From Alteromonas naphthalenivorans (GTDB taxonomy: Bacteria; Pseudomonadota; Gammaproteobacteria; Enterobacterales; Alteromonadaceae): a stretch of DNA of 64,000 nucleotides. Positions 36,220 through 45,955 of this stretch are shown piece after piece. Below the pieces are notes generated by a model. That model saw nothing but the letters and a program-made list of their open reading frames with translations, made no database searches and was not told the DNA's origin. Positions within the stretch are counted from its first letter, which is position 1. Each line of letters opens with the position of its first letter. The translations under genes were made by a program, and so were the position numbers. The DNA is taken from the NCBI RefSeq assembly GCF_000213655.1, contig NC_015554.1, positions 682,001 through 746,000 on the forward strand, given 5' to 3'.

Positions 36220-36440
36220 TACTGCTCTTTAGTATCGATAGTGATTTCAAAAATAGCGCGATTTTCTATTGTCTGCCTCCTATTTCTAGTATGGCAGTGA
36301 AAAATAGACGTTTAGCCTGCGCTTCCATTATCAAAAATTTGTTTAAACTCATTCAATCATTACTGGGCTTATCGTCTTTAGTATAACTCGTTAAACTTCT
36401 CTGCATCTAAAGTATTCGCATTAAATATTAGGAATTAGTT

Positions 36441-37097
36441 ATGTCTAACCAAATTATCAGTGATTTAAACCAGCGTTATACCGTTAAAAAGTACGACAGT
36501 AGCAAACGTATTTCTTCAGAAGACTTAACCACTATATTGGAAGCATTAAGGTTATCAGCCTCTTCTATAAACTCTCAACCTTGGAAGTTTGTTGTGGTTG
36601 AAAGTGACAGTGCAAAACAGCGCCTACACGACACTTTTGCTAACAAGCACCAGTTCAACCAATTGCATGCAAAAGAAGCATCTCACACAATCTTATTTGC
36701 TTACGACCCTAAGTTTACCAAAGAGAAATTTGTTAAACGTGTTGATGCTGAAGTGGCGTCTGGTCACTTACCAGAAGCAATGCGAGACTCGTTTATGGGG
36801 GCTTACGCTTTTGCAGAAGCTAATACTGATGAGAACGGCTACAACGGCGCATGGACAAAAGCTCAAGTTTATCTAGCATTTGGAAACTTGCTCCACACTC
36901 TAGCCCGCCTTGGTATTGCTTCTACACCGATGGAAGGCGTGGACGCTGACTTGATTGGTGAATTGTTTAGCGAAGAGTTAGACGGACATGTTTGTGAAGT
37001 GGCGCTTGCACTTGGCTATGCAGACGAAGAGCAGGACTGGAACCACGGTTTACCTAAAGCACGTTTGCCAATGGAAGATGTGATTACCGTTGTATAG
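36441..37097 (+). CDS. NAD(P)H nitroreductase family protein (NfsB-like)
   Basis: 218 residues, AGGA upstream of the ATG. FMN-binding nitroreductase fold: LNQRYTVKKYDSSKRIS at the N-terminus, LRLSASSINSQPWKFVVVES (the SxxNxQPW motif near 38-46), AKEASHTILFAYD, and ALALGYADEEQDWNHGLPKARLP at the end in the position of the family's ALGYR...KSR segment. It would reduce nitroaromatics or quinones with NAD(P)H in the cytoplasm. It is divergent from the adenylate cyclase gene. Confidence 0.9.
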   Translation: MSNQIISDLNQRYTVKKYDSSKRISSEDLTTILEALRLSASSINSQPWKFVVVESDSAKQRLHDTFANKHQFNQLHAKEASHTILFAYDPKFTKEKFVKRVDAEVASGHLPEAMRDSFMGAYAFAEANTDENGYNGAWTKAQVYLAFGNLLHTLARLGIASTPMEGVDADLIGELFSEELDGHVCEVALALGYADEEQDWNHGLPKARLPMEDVITVV

Positions 37098-37102
37098 TTA
37101 CG

Positions 37103-39429
37103 TTAGTCTTGCGCTCTAGCAAGAGCCTCGCTCCACAAGGTGACCCGATTACGGCCTAATGATTTCGACTTAAATAATGCGAGATCGGCTTGGTCTATAA
37201 ACTCAGAAGGCGTCGTCGCGTTAAAGCGAATAGATGATACGCCTAAGCTGCAGGTAATCGCGATATCATCAAAGCGACAAACTTGAATAGTTTCTCGCAT
37301 ATTTTCCGCTATACGCATGGCTTGGTGTGAGGAGGTATCTGGCAATACAATGCAGAACTCCTCCCCACCAAACCTTGCAACAATGTCGTTCTGACGAACA
37401 CACTTTTGTAAAGTTTTAGCAACGCCTCGAAGTACTAAGTCACCGATGGTATGCCCGTAACTATCATTGATAGATTTAAAATAATCGATATCTATCATTA
37501 TCACGCAATAGTCTTCAGGCTTTGGCTTTCTTGCAAAATCTCGTTCCATTAAATCAAACAGAACGCGGCGATTAAAGCAGTTCGTCAATGGGTCTCGCGT
37601 GGCTAAATAGTCGAGTTCCCTGTTGTGTTGTTTCGACAACATAAAGCGACGATAAATTAACAGTATAGCTGCTAAACAAACGGCCAATAACAATGCTAAT
37701 GCGACACTGGCATATCTATTTTTAGTTAATTCAAGTTCTGAAATGGTGGTGGCTTGCTGGGCTATCTCAATTTCATTGTTCTTTCGGGCCAGTTCAAGTT
37801 TATCGAGTTTGTTTTTTTCTCGCAGAGTTTCTAACTCTATTTCTAGTCTTAATGAATGTAGCTTGGCTTTCTCCAGCGCGAGTTCGTTGTTACTGGTGTC
37901 TTCTTGAATAACTTCGCTTAAGGCAATTTCTTGTTCAGCGTATTGTAAAGATGCCGCTGTATTGCCTCTACGTTTCTCTGCTAGTCGCAAATAACGATAA
38001 CTTTCTAACGTATAGGCTTTGTAGCCATTTTTACGTGCTAATGTCAGGGCGCTTTTTAACAGCTTAATAGCCTCTTCCATGTCGGTATCAATGAGCATAC
38101 CTGCTAATGGAATGAGCGTTTTAATTTGATAAAAATCACTTTCGATCTCTGTGGCTAAAGCCAGTGATTCTTTATAATAATCAAGCGCGCCGGAAACGTT
38201 ATTTTCGTCTCGTTTGATGTTCGCCAATATTCGCTGGGTTATTGATTGCTTTGCCTTGTCATTGCTATCCCGATAAATATCATCTGCTTTTTGCGCTAAC
38301 AAGGTTGCCGAAGCATAGTTACCCTTGTTGTAATCGATAATCGCGCTTTCTCTAGCGCGGTAGCAAGGGTTTTAGGCTCAACTTTTTCCTCTGGCAAGCT
38401 AATGGACAGCATGTAGAACGAGCGGGCTTGGTCGAATTGTTCCAGCCTAAAATATATATGACCTATCTGATTCGACGTTTTTGCTATGCCCGTCGCATCA
38501 TTGACCTTCTTATAATACTTATGAGCTTGATGTACATGCTTTAAAGACTGTTCATAGCGGCCTATGTAGCGGTAAATAATCCCTGCTCCCATCAACGCTT
38601 TAGCGCGGCCCTCAGCATCATCTATTTGGCCGTGAAGGGCTAAACTTTGTAATGCGTAGTCTAGCGCAAGTACTAAGTTACCAAGGTATCGTTGTGCTTC
38701 AGCCAGTGTATTAAAGGTACGTGCCATAGACTTTATTTCATTTAAGTCTGTATATATAGCTAATGCTTTTTCATAATATTCAACGGTTTTTTCTCGGTTT
38801 TCTAATCGCTTGTAGGCCTCAGCAATTCTGACGAGGGTTCTTGCGTTTAGTTTCTGAATGTGGCTTTCGTTGACCGTAAGATATTCAATAGCCATCAAAT
38901 ATTGCACAACCGCAATAGTGTATTCTGCCCGTGCGAAATGGTAATCACCTTTGGCTTTTAAGGTAATCCCAATAGGGAAATCTACGCCGTATTGAAAAGC
39001 CAATGGCACTAGCGTTGTAATCGCGTTTTCCGCTTTGGTGAATTGTTTATCTTTCACCAATACATCGATATAGCCCACATTCGACGATATATAATTTTCC
39101 GTATCGTTGAGCTTTTCGAATATAGCTGACGCGGTAAAAAAATGGTGCTGTGATTTTTTGTATTGATCGGTTCGACTCGTTAGTTTTCCAAGTAGAAAAT
39201 GCGCTTGTGCTGACGTGCTAACGTCGTCTATTTCTTCCGATATTTTTAGGGCTTGATTAGCCCATATAGTGCTGCGTTTTGGTGAGGAATCTTGTGCTTG
39301 TTGTGCCTGGGAAAGTAATGTTTCAGCGCGCTGAAATGAAGCTTCATCCTGAGAAGGCAAGGGGCTAGCCTGCTGCGAACGGGCGGAAGTACAAATGACC
39401 AGTAACAGGATCAAAACAAAAAAGCGCAT
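37103..39429 (-). pseudogene. TPR-GGDEF diguanylate cyclase, split by a 2-bp frameshift
   Basis: Two frames make one gene. The first (39429-38296) has a signal peptide (MRFFVLILLLVICTSARS) and several TPR repeats, then runs off into an unrelated tail and stops. The second (to 37103) continues the TPRs, then has a long coiled coil, a membrane helix (VALALLLAVCLAAILLIY) and a GGDEF domain with intact RFGGEEF and an inhibitory-site RxxD (RQND) five residues before it. It has no ATG start; the nominal one is a TTG inside the TPR. Removing one dinucleotide at 38342-38346 (CGCGC to CGC) joins them as EKAIIDYNKGNYASATLL. An intact gene would make c-di-GMP. Sequence error remains possible. Confidence 0.8.
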
Positions 39430-39638
39430 TTACTATGAGTTCGGGTTATGCCAACTGAATAAACAAAGTATAAATGTTCAGGCTTTGTACTAACAGAGAG
39501 AATGTGCTGCTATCAAAGGTCCAATAGTCTAAGCCGTTGTACAATAAAACATCTATTGCTGCTTTCATTGTTGCTTATAGCTTTGATTGCCCCCATTTAA
39601 AGCACTGACGAAGTCACTTAACTAAGGATACTATTTCA

Positions 39639-40187
39639 ATGAGCCGACATTTTGATAACGCCGAAGGATTGTGTGAAGACAAGGATAAGGCGACAGAAGG
39701 GTTTATTTTCAACCAGACCATGCTACGTATTGCCGACCCTGCACGTTCACTCGATTTTTATACACGAGTAATGGGAATGACCTTGCTAAAACGTCTTGAC
39801 TTTGAAGGGATGAAATTTAGCCTTTATTTCTTAGCAGCGGGTGACGATTTTTCTGATATTAGCAAAGATGACAGTGAGCGAACCGCCCAAACCTTTGGTC
39901 GTCCAGCCATGTTAGAACTCACTCATAACTGGGGCGATACCGCAGACACGGTTCATTATCATAATGGCAATAGCGAACCGAAAGGCTTTGGTCATATTGG
40001 CTTTCACGTACCGAATCTAGACGCTGCATGTGAAAGGTTTGAAGCGCTAGGTGTCCCTTTCCAAAAACGTCCTAACGATGGTTCGATGAAAGGCATCGCA
40101 TTTATTAAAGATCCAGATGATTATTGGATTGAAATATTCGATGCTAAGCAAACGGCTAAGGTATGCGCCCCGCATTTAGCTAAGTAG
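39639..40187 (+). CDS. gloA: Glyoxalase I (lactoylglutathione lyase), eukaryotic-like type
   Basis: 182 residues after AAGGA. One polypeptide with two betaalphabetabetabeta halves. Metal ligands read as Gln in FNQTMLRI, Glu in LELTHNWG, His in GFGHIGFHV and Glu in YWIEIFD. Gln in first place, plus the [16 protein letters not shown] and [12 protein letters not shown] segments, matches the zinc-type enzyme of eukaryotes and pseudomonads rather than the nickel-type E. coli GloA. It converts the methylglyoxal-glutathione hemithioacetal to S-lactoylglutathione in the cytoplasm. Confidence 0.92.
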   Translation: MSRHFDNAEGLCEDKDKATEGFIFNQTMLRIADPARSLDFYTRVMGMTLLKRLDFEGMKFSLYFLAAGDDFSDISKDDSERTAQTFGRPAMLELTHNWGDTADTVHYHNGNSEPKGFGHIGFHVPNLDAACERFEALGVPFQKRPNDGSMKGIAFIKDPDDYWIEIFDAKQTAKVCAPHLAK

Positions 40188-40217
40188 CGTAAGGCGCCCC
40201 GTCTTGTAATGCCAAAC

Positions 40218-40890
40218 TTAGTCAGCATAGCCCCATGGTGCCGCAGGTACGGGTATAGGTTGGGTTAAATCAAAATCGACCCGGAACTCTCTGCCTTCTC
40301 TAATCAATCGGTAGGTAAAGGTTTCCGGGTAAATAAACATTTGCCAAATATTGGAGCTTGATTGGGGAATGCCACTTTTCGCAAACAAGGCTTTAGAGTA
40401 GGCATCGGCGGGAAAAGATTGAACTTGGGGCCAACCAGCATCAAGGGTATGGCCGCCGTACATGGTCGATTCCGAGTAGCTACCATCTTTATGGCGATGA
40501 TCATGCTTGAGCGACAACCCAGAGCCCGTTTTTGTAATGATCCACGTCCGAGATGCATCCTCACCCACGTGGAAGGGGATATATAACACATCGTCTTTAC
40601 AGCGCCTGACATGCATAACCAAAGGTTTATCAGTCATGCTGCTAGTGGGCCTGGTTATCAACCGTTACTTTCCCCGCAAACGCTTTACCACACAGCGCGC
40701 GTATACTGTCAAAAAAACTATCGTGGCTGGCAATCGACACTAAAGGGGCTGGCTGAATAATAGGGACAGTCGCCATTTTTTCTGCGCTAAAAGCGGTTGC
40801 TGGCATTAGTATTGGCGTCATTATTAGCGCTAAGGTGCCCAGTGCGACTAATCGAGGTGCTATTTGAAGCAGTGTTAAGCTAATTTTCAT
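40218..40890 (-). pseudogene. Secreted protein of unknown function, frameshifted
   Basis: The first frame (40890-40642, 82 aa) holds a signal peptide (ending AFSA) and CGKAFAGKVTVDNQAH, then stops. The second (to 40218) continues with TDKPLVMHVRRCKDDVLY, GEDASRTWIITKTGSGLSLK, HDHRHKDGSYSEST and REFRVDFDLTQPIPVPAAPW. The second frame has no ATG at its head. Dropping one G in the AGGCCC run around 40647-40652 joins the parts as VDNQPTSSMTDKPLVMHV, a smooth reading. The HDHRH motif suggests metal binding. The family is not recognised. Confidence 0.7.
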
Positions 40891-40921
40891 GCGTTACCTT
40901 ATTATTATTTTTTATTATGGC

Positions 40922-41485
40922 CTAGTTATTCCAGTTTCTTGGTACTAATTGAACAGCACCCTCAACCACTTTCATGTCTAGCGGTACTTTGCTTAATAGC
41001 GCCACTTTAGGGTTATTCATATCTAATTTATAAACAGGGTTAACCGCCAGAAAAGCGTTGAGTAAATTCATCACTTCATTGTTTAATGGTTTTAGATTCC
41101 CCTTATAGCTTCCTGCTTCTACGCTTGAGTCGAGTAAATTAAGGTTGCGGAGAAATACGGCTTTTTGCTCACTATCATAGTAAGGGCTGCCTTCAATCTG
41201 AAAGGTTAAACGTACCGGATATTTAAAGGCGAAAGCATTAATTTCTGCCCCTGTGTCTAACCCCAGTGATATGACATCGCGGTTATCTGGGCCAATATTT
41301 ACGCTCACATCATTCACATTGAGCTGTACAGGCAAGCCCATAAGATTAACGTTTTCAGTTAAATTAGGCATTTGCTTGGTAAGCAACGACTGAACTTCAG
41401 CATTTGAAAAAGAGAAAACCGCTAAGCCGTTAGTGCTTGCACATCCAGTGAGAAAAAGTGTGATAGCAAATAATATAACTTTCAT
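40922..41485 (-). CDS. Lipoprotein, DUF1439 (YceB-like)
   Basis: 187 residues with AGAAGG upstream. Lipobox LFLTGC puts the lipid Cys at about 15. The mature domain has the DUF1439 layout: FSNAEVQSLLTKQMP, then alternating strands and a C-terminal NPVYKLDMNNPKVALLSKVP segment. YceB proteins are envelope lipoproteins with a lipid-binding-like fold and no assigned role. It is next to another lipoprotein gene at 41594 on the same strand, about 110 bases away. Confidence 0.8.
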   Translation of the reverse strand: MKVILFAITLFLTGCASTNGLAVFSFSNAEVQSLLTKQMPNLTENVNLMGLPVQLNVNDVSVNIGPDNRDVISLGLDTGAEINAFAFKYPVRLTFQIEGSPYYDSEQKAVFLRNLNLLDSSVEAGSYKGNLKPLNNEVMNLLNAFLAVNPVYKLDMNNPKVALLSKVPLDMKVVEGAVQLVPRNWNN

Positions 41486-41593
41486 AAAAAACCTTCTGTA
41501 TAGAGTTTATAGCCTACGATGAAAACAAGAGAGTGTCTTATAACAAGCAAGCTAACTATTCTCATTATGTCATGTGCCCGACATAAGTGACTT

Positions 41594-42163
41594 TTATTTT
41601 GCTGGAAAGGCTTCAAGTAAATTGGCCACTAACTCGCCAAGTTTATTTTGGATAGTGACTGAATCGGTAGATTCTACTTCTACACTACCCAACGCACTGT
41701 AAATAAAGGTATCGCCTCTTACTACGTCGATTTGAAGATTTTGATATTGCGTCACACGCTCACCAATAGGTACGCTGAATATACTGCCAAGAGAGATGCC
41801 ACCAGAACGCCCAAACACACCCGAGCCTAATCCTAGATTTAACCGCGTGTCATTTTCTTCACTGGCGGTAGAAGGAAGGAAACCTACCAGTACATCTGCC
41901 CCTTCTTCTGGCGAGGGCTTGAGCCCCTTGGCGATAAGAGCTCGGCTAATCGCTGATGTAAGTTGGCTTTCTATTTCTGGGTTCAAACTATTAAGTGGTG
42001 GTCGAACAAAAAATGTATTGATTTCAGCAAAATTTTGGCTTTCATCAATGTTAATTTGGGGGCCCTTGCTGGCACACCCAGCTAAGAAGCTTACCGCCAA
42101 TAAGACTAAAATCAGGTAAAAGGGTTTGCTTGCCGTATGTTTACTTTTATTTGTTGGTGTCAT
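41594..42163 (-). CDS. DUF4136 lipoprotein
   Basis: 189 residues. LAGC gives a lipid Cys at about residue 30, after a longer basic N-terminus (MTPTNKSKHTASKP). The DUF4136 domain (about 35-185) shows FAEINTFFVRPP, ISRALIAKGLKPS and ADVLVGFLPS, followed by a Gly-rich stretch (LGLGSGVFGRSGGISLGS) and a terminal helix (LGELVANLLEAFPAK). The family is widespread and uncharacterised in the outer envelope. Confidence 0.82.
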   Translation of the reverse strand: MTPTNKSKHTASKPFYLILVLLAVSFLAGCASKGPQINIDESQNFAEINTFFVRPPLNSLNPEIESQLTSAISRALIAKGLKPSPEEGADVLVGFLPSTASEENDTRLNLGLGSGVFGRSGGISLGSIFSVPIGERVTQYQNLQIDVVRGDTFIYSALGSVEVESTDSVTIQNKLGELVANLLEAFPAK

Positions 42164-42365
42164 AAGTACGCCGAATAAAGAGCTGCTTTAGTAGTTTAAA
42201 GAAGAAAACCACCAATTAGGATCGATTTATTACCGTAAATAACACGAATTAAACATAAAGCCGAATCAAATCACGCAAACCCGCGCTTTTAATTCGCGGT
42301 CTATTAGCCATTGCGATAAACTACGCCATAATAAATGAGCCACCTCTAGATTAAGACTAAAAACC

Positions 42366-42965
42366 ATGATCCACAATGATGTTCTACGACGCCTACGTTT
42401 TGCTTTGGCAATTAACGATACCGCTGCTATCGGTATTTTCAAGTTAGTAGATTACGACATGGATGTAGACTACCTTCATTCAATTATGAAAAAAGAAGGT
42501 GAAGAAGGGTATCTACCTTGCAGAGACAAAATCATTTCTTTGTTCTTAGACGGCTTAATCATTAAAAGACGTGGCAAACAAGAAGGTGTTGAGCCTGTTA
42601 TTTTAAAAGCCGGTGAGCGTTTGAGTAACAACGAAGTGCTTCGAAAAATCCGTATTGCTATGAGCTACAAAGACGAAGACATGATTAACGCGCTTCAAAT
42701 GGCTGATTTCAGATTAAGCAAGAACGAACTTTCTGCGTTTTTCAGAAAACCCGATCACAGAAACTATAAAGTGGCTGGCGACCAAGTTGTGCGAAATTTA
42801 TTGCAAGGCATGGTGAAAAAATACCGCCCTGATGCGAAAAAAACAGCGCATACGAAAGAGCAAGTACGCGAGAACGTAAAAGCGGATATGCAGGCCCAAA
42901 AAGCGAAAGAGAAAGCGAAAGAGAAAGCCAATAAGCCAAGTTCAGTGTGGGGTAAAACCTCTTAA
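42366..42965 (+). CDS. yehS: DUF1456 family protein (YehS-like)
   Basis: 199 residues. Two copies of the DUF1456 helical repeat are evident: NDVLRRLRFALAIND (residue 3 on) and NNEVLRKIRIAMSYKDEDMI (about 87 on), each followed by a LSxxFRK-type segment. E. coli YehS has about 156 residues; the extra here is a Lys/Ala/Glu-rich tail with a KAKEKAKEK run coded by a short 12-base repeat (42898-42928). Function unknown in all members, probably cytoplasmic. Confidence 0.85.
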   Translation: MIHNDVLRRLRFALAINDTAAIGIFKLVDYDMDVDYLHSIMKKEGEEGYLPCRDKIISLFLDGLIIKRRGKQEGVEPVILKAGERLSNNEVLRKIRIAMSYKDEDMINALQMADFRLSKNELSAFFRKPDHRNYKVAGDQVVRNLLQGMVKKYRPDAKKTAHTKEQVRENVKADMQAQKAKEKAKEKANKPSSVWGKTS

Positions 42966-43085
42966 GCGTAAGCTGGTAATCATCGAGCGTTGCGCTTTGC
43001 ACTGTGTTCATAGAGTGTAATAGTTTGAAAGTTCAAACATACGCGCAACGCTATCTTCCTCGGCAACAATCATTTAAAAACCTGT

Positions 43086-44297
43086 ATGCAACGGTCCTCA
43101 CCGCTTACCAAATATCAAGCGTTAGTCGATTCGGGTAAACTTCAAAAAGACCCATCACAAGAACACGCCATTGTATTACTTCAGCAACTGTATCTTTCGT
43201 TACAGGGTGCTCACGAAGACGCTTCTCATAAAAGTAAGCAACCACAGAGTAAAGGCATTTATTTGTGGGGCAAGGTAGGGCGGGGCAAAACCTTTTTAAT
43301 GGACTTGCTAGACGCGTGTTTGCCTAGCGCTTTGTGTAAACGACAACATTTCCATCATTTTATGCAGGATGTGCATAAGCGTCTTACTGAGCTATCCGGT
43401 AAGTCTGAGCCCCTGCGCCATATTGCCAAGCAGCTAAGTAAGCAGTACAAGGTTCTGTGCTTTGACGAATTCTTTGTCTCTGATATTGGCGATGCCATGT
43501 TACTAGGTAACTTACTGCAGTACATGTTTGAACTTAACATGGTAGTGGTGTGTACCAGCAATTGTGCGCCAAACGAGCTTTATCGAAATGGATTACAGCG
43601 CTCACGTTTTTTACCCGCTATCGCGGCCATTGAAGCCCATTTACACGTGCTGCATCTTAATGGTGAACAAGATCATAGAAAGCGTGCTCTTAATTACCTT
43701 CAACGTTATTTCGAATTACCTAAGCCATTGCAAGCGCAGGCGGAATTGCATCAAACCCTCCTTCGTCAGTACGACTTAACATTCAATGATGTGGCGTCAA
43801 GCGTAACGGTGTTGGGGCGAACTATTAATATCATCGCCCAAAGTGACGCTGATACAAGCAACTCAGGCATAAGCCATAAGGCAGTTTGCTTTGATTTTTC
43901 CTCGTTGTGTGAAGGGCCTCGTAGTCACTTTGATTACGTAGAGTTAGCCAAGTTGTACAAAACCATATTAGTGTTCAACGTACCGCCTATGAGTGGCCAG
44001 GCATACGAGAGAATTAAAGCGCGGGGCACTGAAGATAATGGTTCGAATATCAACATCGCCTCTGCTGAAACCGGAGAGCGGGAAGTGGTTTTAGCGCCAA
44101 TGGATGATGCATTACGCCGATTTATTGCATTGGTAGACGAATGTTATGACAGTAAAACTAACTTGGTCATGACGGCTTACGTACCTCAGGATGAGATTTA
44201 TACTAGCGGCTCACTGATGTTCGAGTTTGAGCGCACTAAAAGCCGGTTGATAGAGATGGCATCAGAAGATTATTTACAATTAGTGTCGAGTTGTTGA
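43086..44297 (+). CDS. zapE: ZapE cell division ATPase (AFG1 family)
   Basis: 403 residues. Walker A GKVGRGKT (62-69), Walker B VLCFDEFFVSDIGDAML (about 120-136), sensor-1-like VVCTSNCAPNELYRNGLQRSRFLP, and the AFG1-type FDFSSLCEGPRSHFDYVELA. ZapE acts at the constricting Z ring under stress. It is somewhat longer than E. coli ZapE (375 residues), with a variable insert near 330-345. No ribosome binding site was obvious. Confidence 0.92.
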   Translation: MQRSSPLTKYQALVDSGKLQKDPSQEHAIVLLQQLYLSLQGAHEDASHKSKQPQSKGIYLWGKVGRGKTFLMDLLDACLPSALCKRQHFHHFMQDVHKRLTELSGKSEPLRHIAKQLSKQYKVLCFDEFFVSDIGDAMLLGNLLQYMFELNMVVVCTSNCAPNELYRNGLQRSRFLPAIAAIEAHLHVLHLNGEQDHRKRALNYLQRYFELPKPLQAQAELHQTLLRQYDLTFNDVASSVTVLGRTINIIAQSDADTSNSGISHKAVCFDFSSLCEGPRSHFDYVELAKLYKTILVFNVPPMSGQAYERIKARGTEDNGSNINIASAETGEREVVLAPMDDALRRFIALVDECYDSKTNLVMTAYVPQDEIYTSGSLMFEFERTKSRLIEMASEDYLQLVSSC

Positions 44298-44537
44298 TGT
44301 TGCGGTAATTATTTAAATTACCGTTTTAGTGGGTTACGAAGAAGGTAAATATTGGCATACGAACATGCACTTTTATAAAGGGCTAAAATTTAGTGAGAAT
44401 GACTATTCAATAGTGTTAATGAGAATGGTTAAAATCCGATAAATACCCTGATTCGGCTTAACTTGTTGATTTTACTTATTTAAAAATATTGGCATTTAGG
44501 TTGCAAAATTAACTTCGACTTAACCTAAAGGATGACA

Positions 44538-44885
44538 ATGATGAATACTCTCACTAAAACACTAGCTACAATTACACTTTCTTTATCTACTATTGGTATG
44601 GCAAACGCAGCAGATTCTTTATTTGCAGCAGACGAATCAGTATCTTCTAAATTATGTGTTGTTGCAGCACAAGGTAGCAAGATTCAATTGCACAAATCGA
44701 TTAAAGATTCTGGTTTGAGCAAGCGCTATATTGCTGAAAATGTTACCTGTAACGATCAAAATATTTTAGCCTTTGTACAAGATTATGCTAAAGATCCCGA
44801 TGAAATGAACAATGCTTTAACCAATGGTAAATTTAATACTAACGTTGAAATTATTGATTTGGCCGCAGCGAATACAAAAAAGTAG
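44538..44885 (+). CDS. DUF3718 secreted protein, single domain
   Basis: The start at 44538 (or 44541) is preferred to 44532, because the AAAGGA site at 44527-44532 overlaps that first ATG. About 115 residues with a signal peptide ending NAADS. The mature DUF3718 domain has the pair of Cys (KLCVVAAQG and VTCNDQNI) and ends FVQDYAKD. The family is found mainly in Alteromonadales and relatives and has no known function; the two Cys probably form a disulfide. A two-domain relative lies at 57886. A strong terminator follows. Confidence 0.85.
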   Translation: MMNTLTKTLATITLSLSTIGMANAADSLFAADESVSSKLCVVAAQGSKIQLHKSIKDSGLSKRYIAENVTCNDQNILAFVQDYAKDPDEMNNALTNGKFNTNVEIIDLAAANTKK

Positions 44886-44953
44886 TAAGAGGTAAAATTG
44901 AAGCCTGAGTATGTCGTTTTTGTTTTTATTGTTGTTGCTCAGCACATAATTTA

Positions 44954-44979
44954 AAAAAGGTGGCCATGGCCACCTTTTT
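44954..44979. terminator. Terminator after DUF3718 gene
   Basis: AAAAAGGTGG, loop CCATGG, CCACCTTTTT: a perfect palindrome with A/T flanks, so it can act on both strands. It lies between the convergent genes ending at 44885 (+) and 45042 (-). Confidence 0.9.
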
Positions 44980-45041
44980 GCTGTTTTGAATATATCTACC
45001 GAGGTCTAGTATCTTACTCTCTAGATTGCAAGCAAATAGGC

Positions 45042-45689
45042 TTACATACTTTTAAGTGCATCAATAATATCTTGCGGCTCTGAACGAGTTCTATAATCAA
45101 CATCCACATAACGCCAGGTTACGTCGCCATTTTGATTGAGCACAAAGGTTGCTGGAATAGGCAGAATGTTACCATTACCGTTGTTGATGGTTTCTAGATC
45201 GAGTTGCCTATCATTTTTCATGTGCTCAATGAGAAATTCAGGCACTTCCCATGCTACGCCGTACTGGCCTGCAACTTTGGCACTTTGATCTGACAATACG
45301 ATAAAATCCATCTTGCTAATTTCATCTTCACTGAGCGAATCATCGGGCACCTGCGGGCTTATAGCCACTAACGTTGCCCCTAGACTTTTAATATCGTCTA
45401 ATCGAGACTGTAGGGCACGAAGCTGCAAATTACAGTACGGACACCAACTCCCGCGATAAAAAGTGACTACAACAGGCCCTTGGTTTAATAGAGAAGTGAG
45501 TGAAACAGTATTCAATTTTGCATCTGGCAGCGTGAACTCAGGTGCTTTATCACCCAATGCCAATGCATCACTGCCTTGCTGAAACGATTTAGCTTTTGCT
45601 ATTTCTGCATCAACCCCTTTCATGAAATCTGGGTTGCCTTTACGGCCAGCTTCAACCTTCGCTTCAGTTTGTTCTTTTAACGTTGCCAT
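45042..45689 (-). CDS. Peroxiredoxin-like AhpC/TSA family protein
   Basis: Start at 45689 (MATLKEQTEAK), supported by GAGG upstream; the frame extends to 45728. 215 residues. A charged helical N-terminus (1-45) precedes a thioredoxin-fold domain: GDKAPEFTLPDA, VVVTFYRGSWCPYCNLQLRA with the peroxidatic-type Cys in WCPYC, then LGATLVAISPQ, and PIPATFVLNQNGDVTWRYV with the cis-Pro loop. CPYC may allow thioredoxin-like disulfide exchange. No signal peptide, so it is a cytoplasmic peroxide reductase. Confidence 0.88.
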   Translation of the reverse strand: MATLKEQTEAKVEAGRKGNPDFMKGVDAEIAKAKSFQQGSDALALGDKAPEFTLPDAKLNTVSLTSLLNQGPVVVTFYRGSWCPYCNLQLRALQSRLDDIKSLGATLVAISPQVPDDSLSEDEISKMDFIVLSDQSAKVAGQYGVAWEVPEFLIEHMKNDRQLDLETINNGNGNILPIPATFVLNQNGDVTWRYVDVDYRTRSEPQDIIDALKSM

Positions 45690-45821
45690 ACAAGCCTCAT
45701 GGTTTACTACATCATAATGACGTATCAAAATAGTGATATTGGAGTAAAGTTAACGCCTTCCTAGTAGTAATGAAACCTATTTGCACTACATTTACGACTA
45801 CCTTCGCCATAAATGCGGTAC

Positions 45822-45876
45822 GGCGCAAAAGTGCGCCTGTTTTCATAATATATTGGATATTAGTCGGATATTAGTC
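45822..45876. repeat. GC-rich hairpin and 11-bp tandem duplication
   Basis: GGCGCA, AAAG, TGCGCC (45822-45837) forms a perfect short hairpin followed by TGTTTTC. Next to it GGATATTAGTC is repeated twice in direct tandem at 45855-45865 and 45866-45876. Both lie upstream of the dienelactone hydrolase gene. The hairpin could be a terminator or leader structure; the duplication looks like replication slippage. Confidence 0.5.
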
Positions 45877-45955
45877 TGGACACCCACACTTATTTAGTTA
45901 TTAACTAGCAGTTCACTTACCGAGCATTACCACTTTGTGTCATTAAGGATTAACT

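Noticed and set aside
44392..44430. Two GAGAATG words upstream of the DUF3718 gene, considered as a Fur box
   Set aside because: They do not form the 19-base inverted pattern of a Fur site; no iron gene follows.
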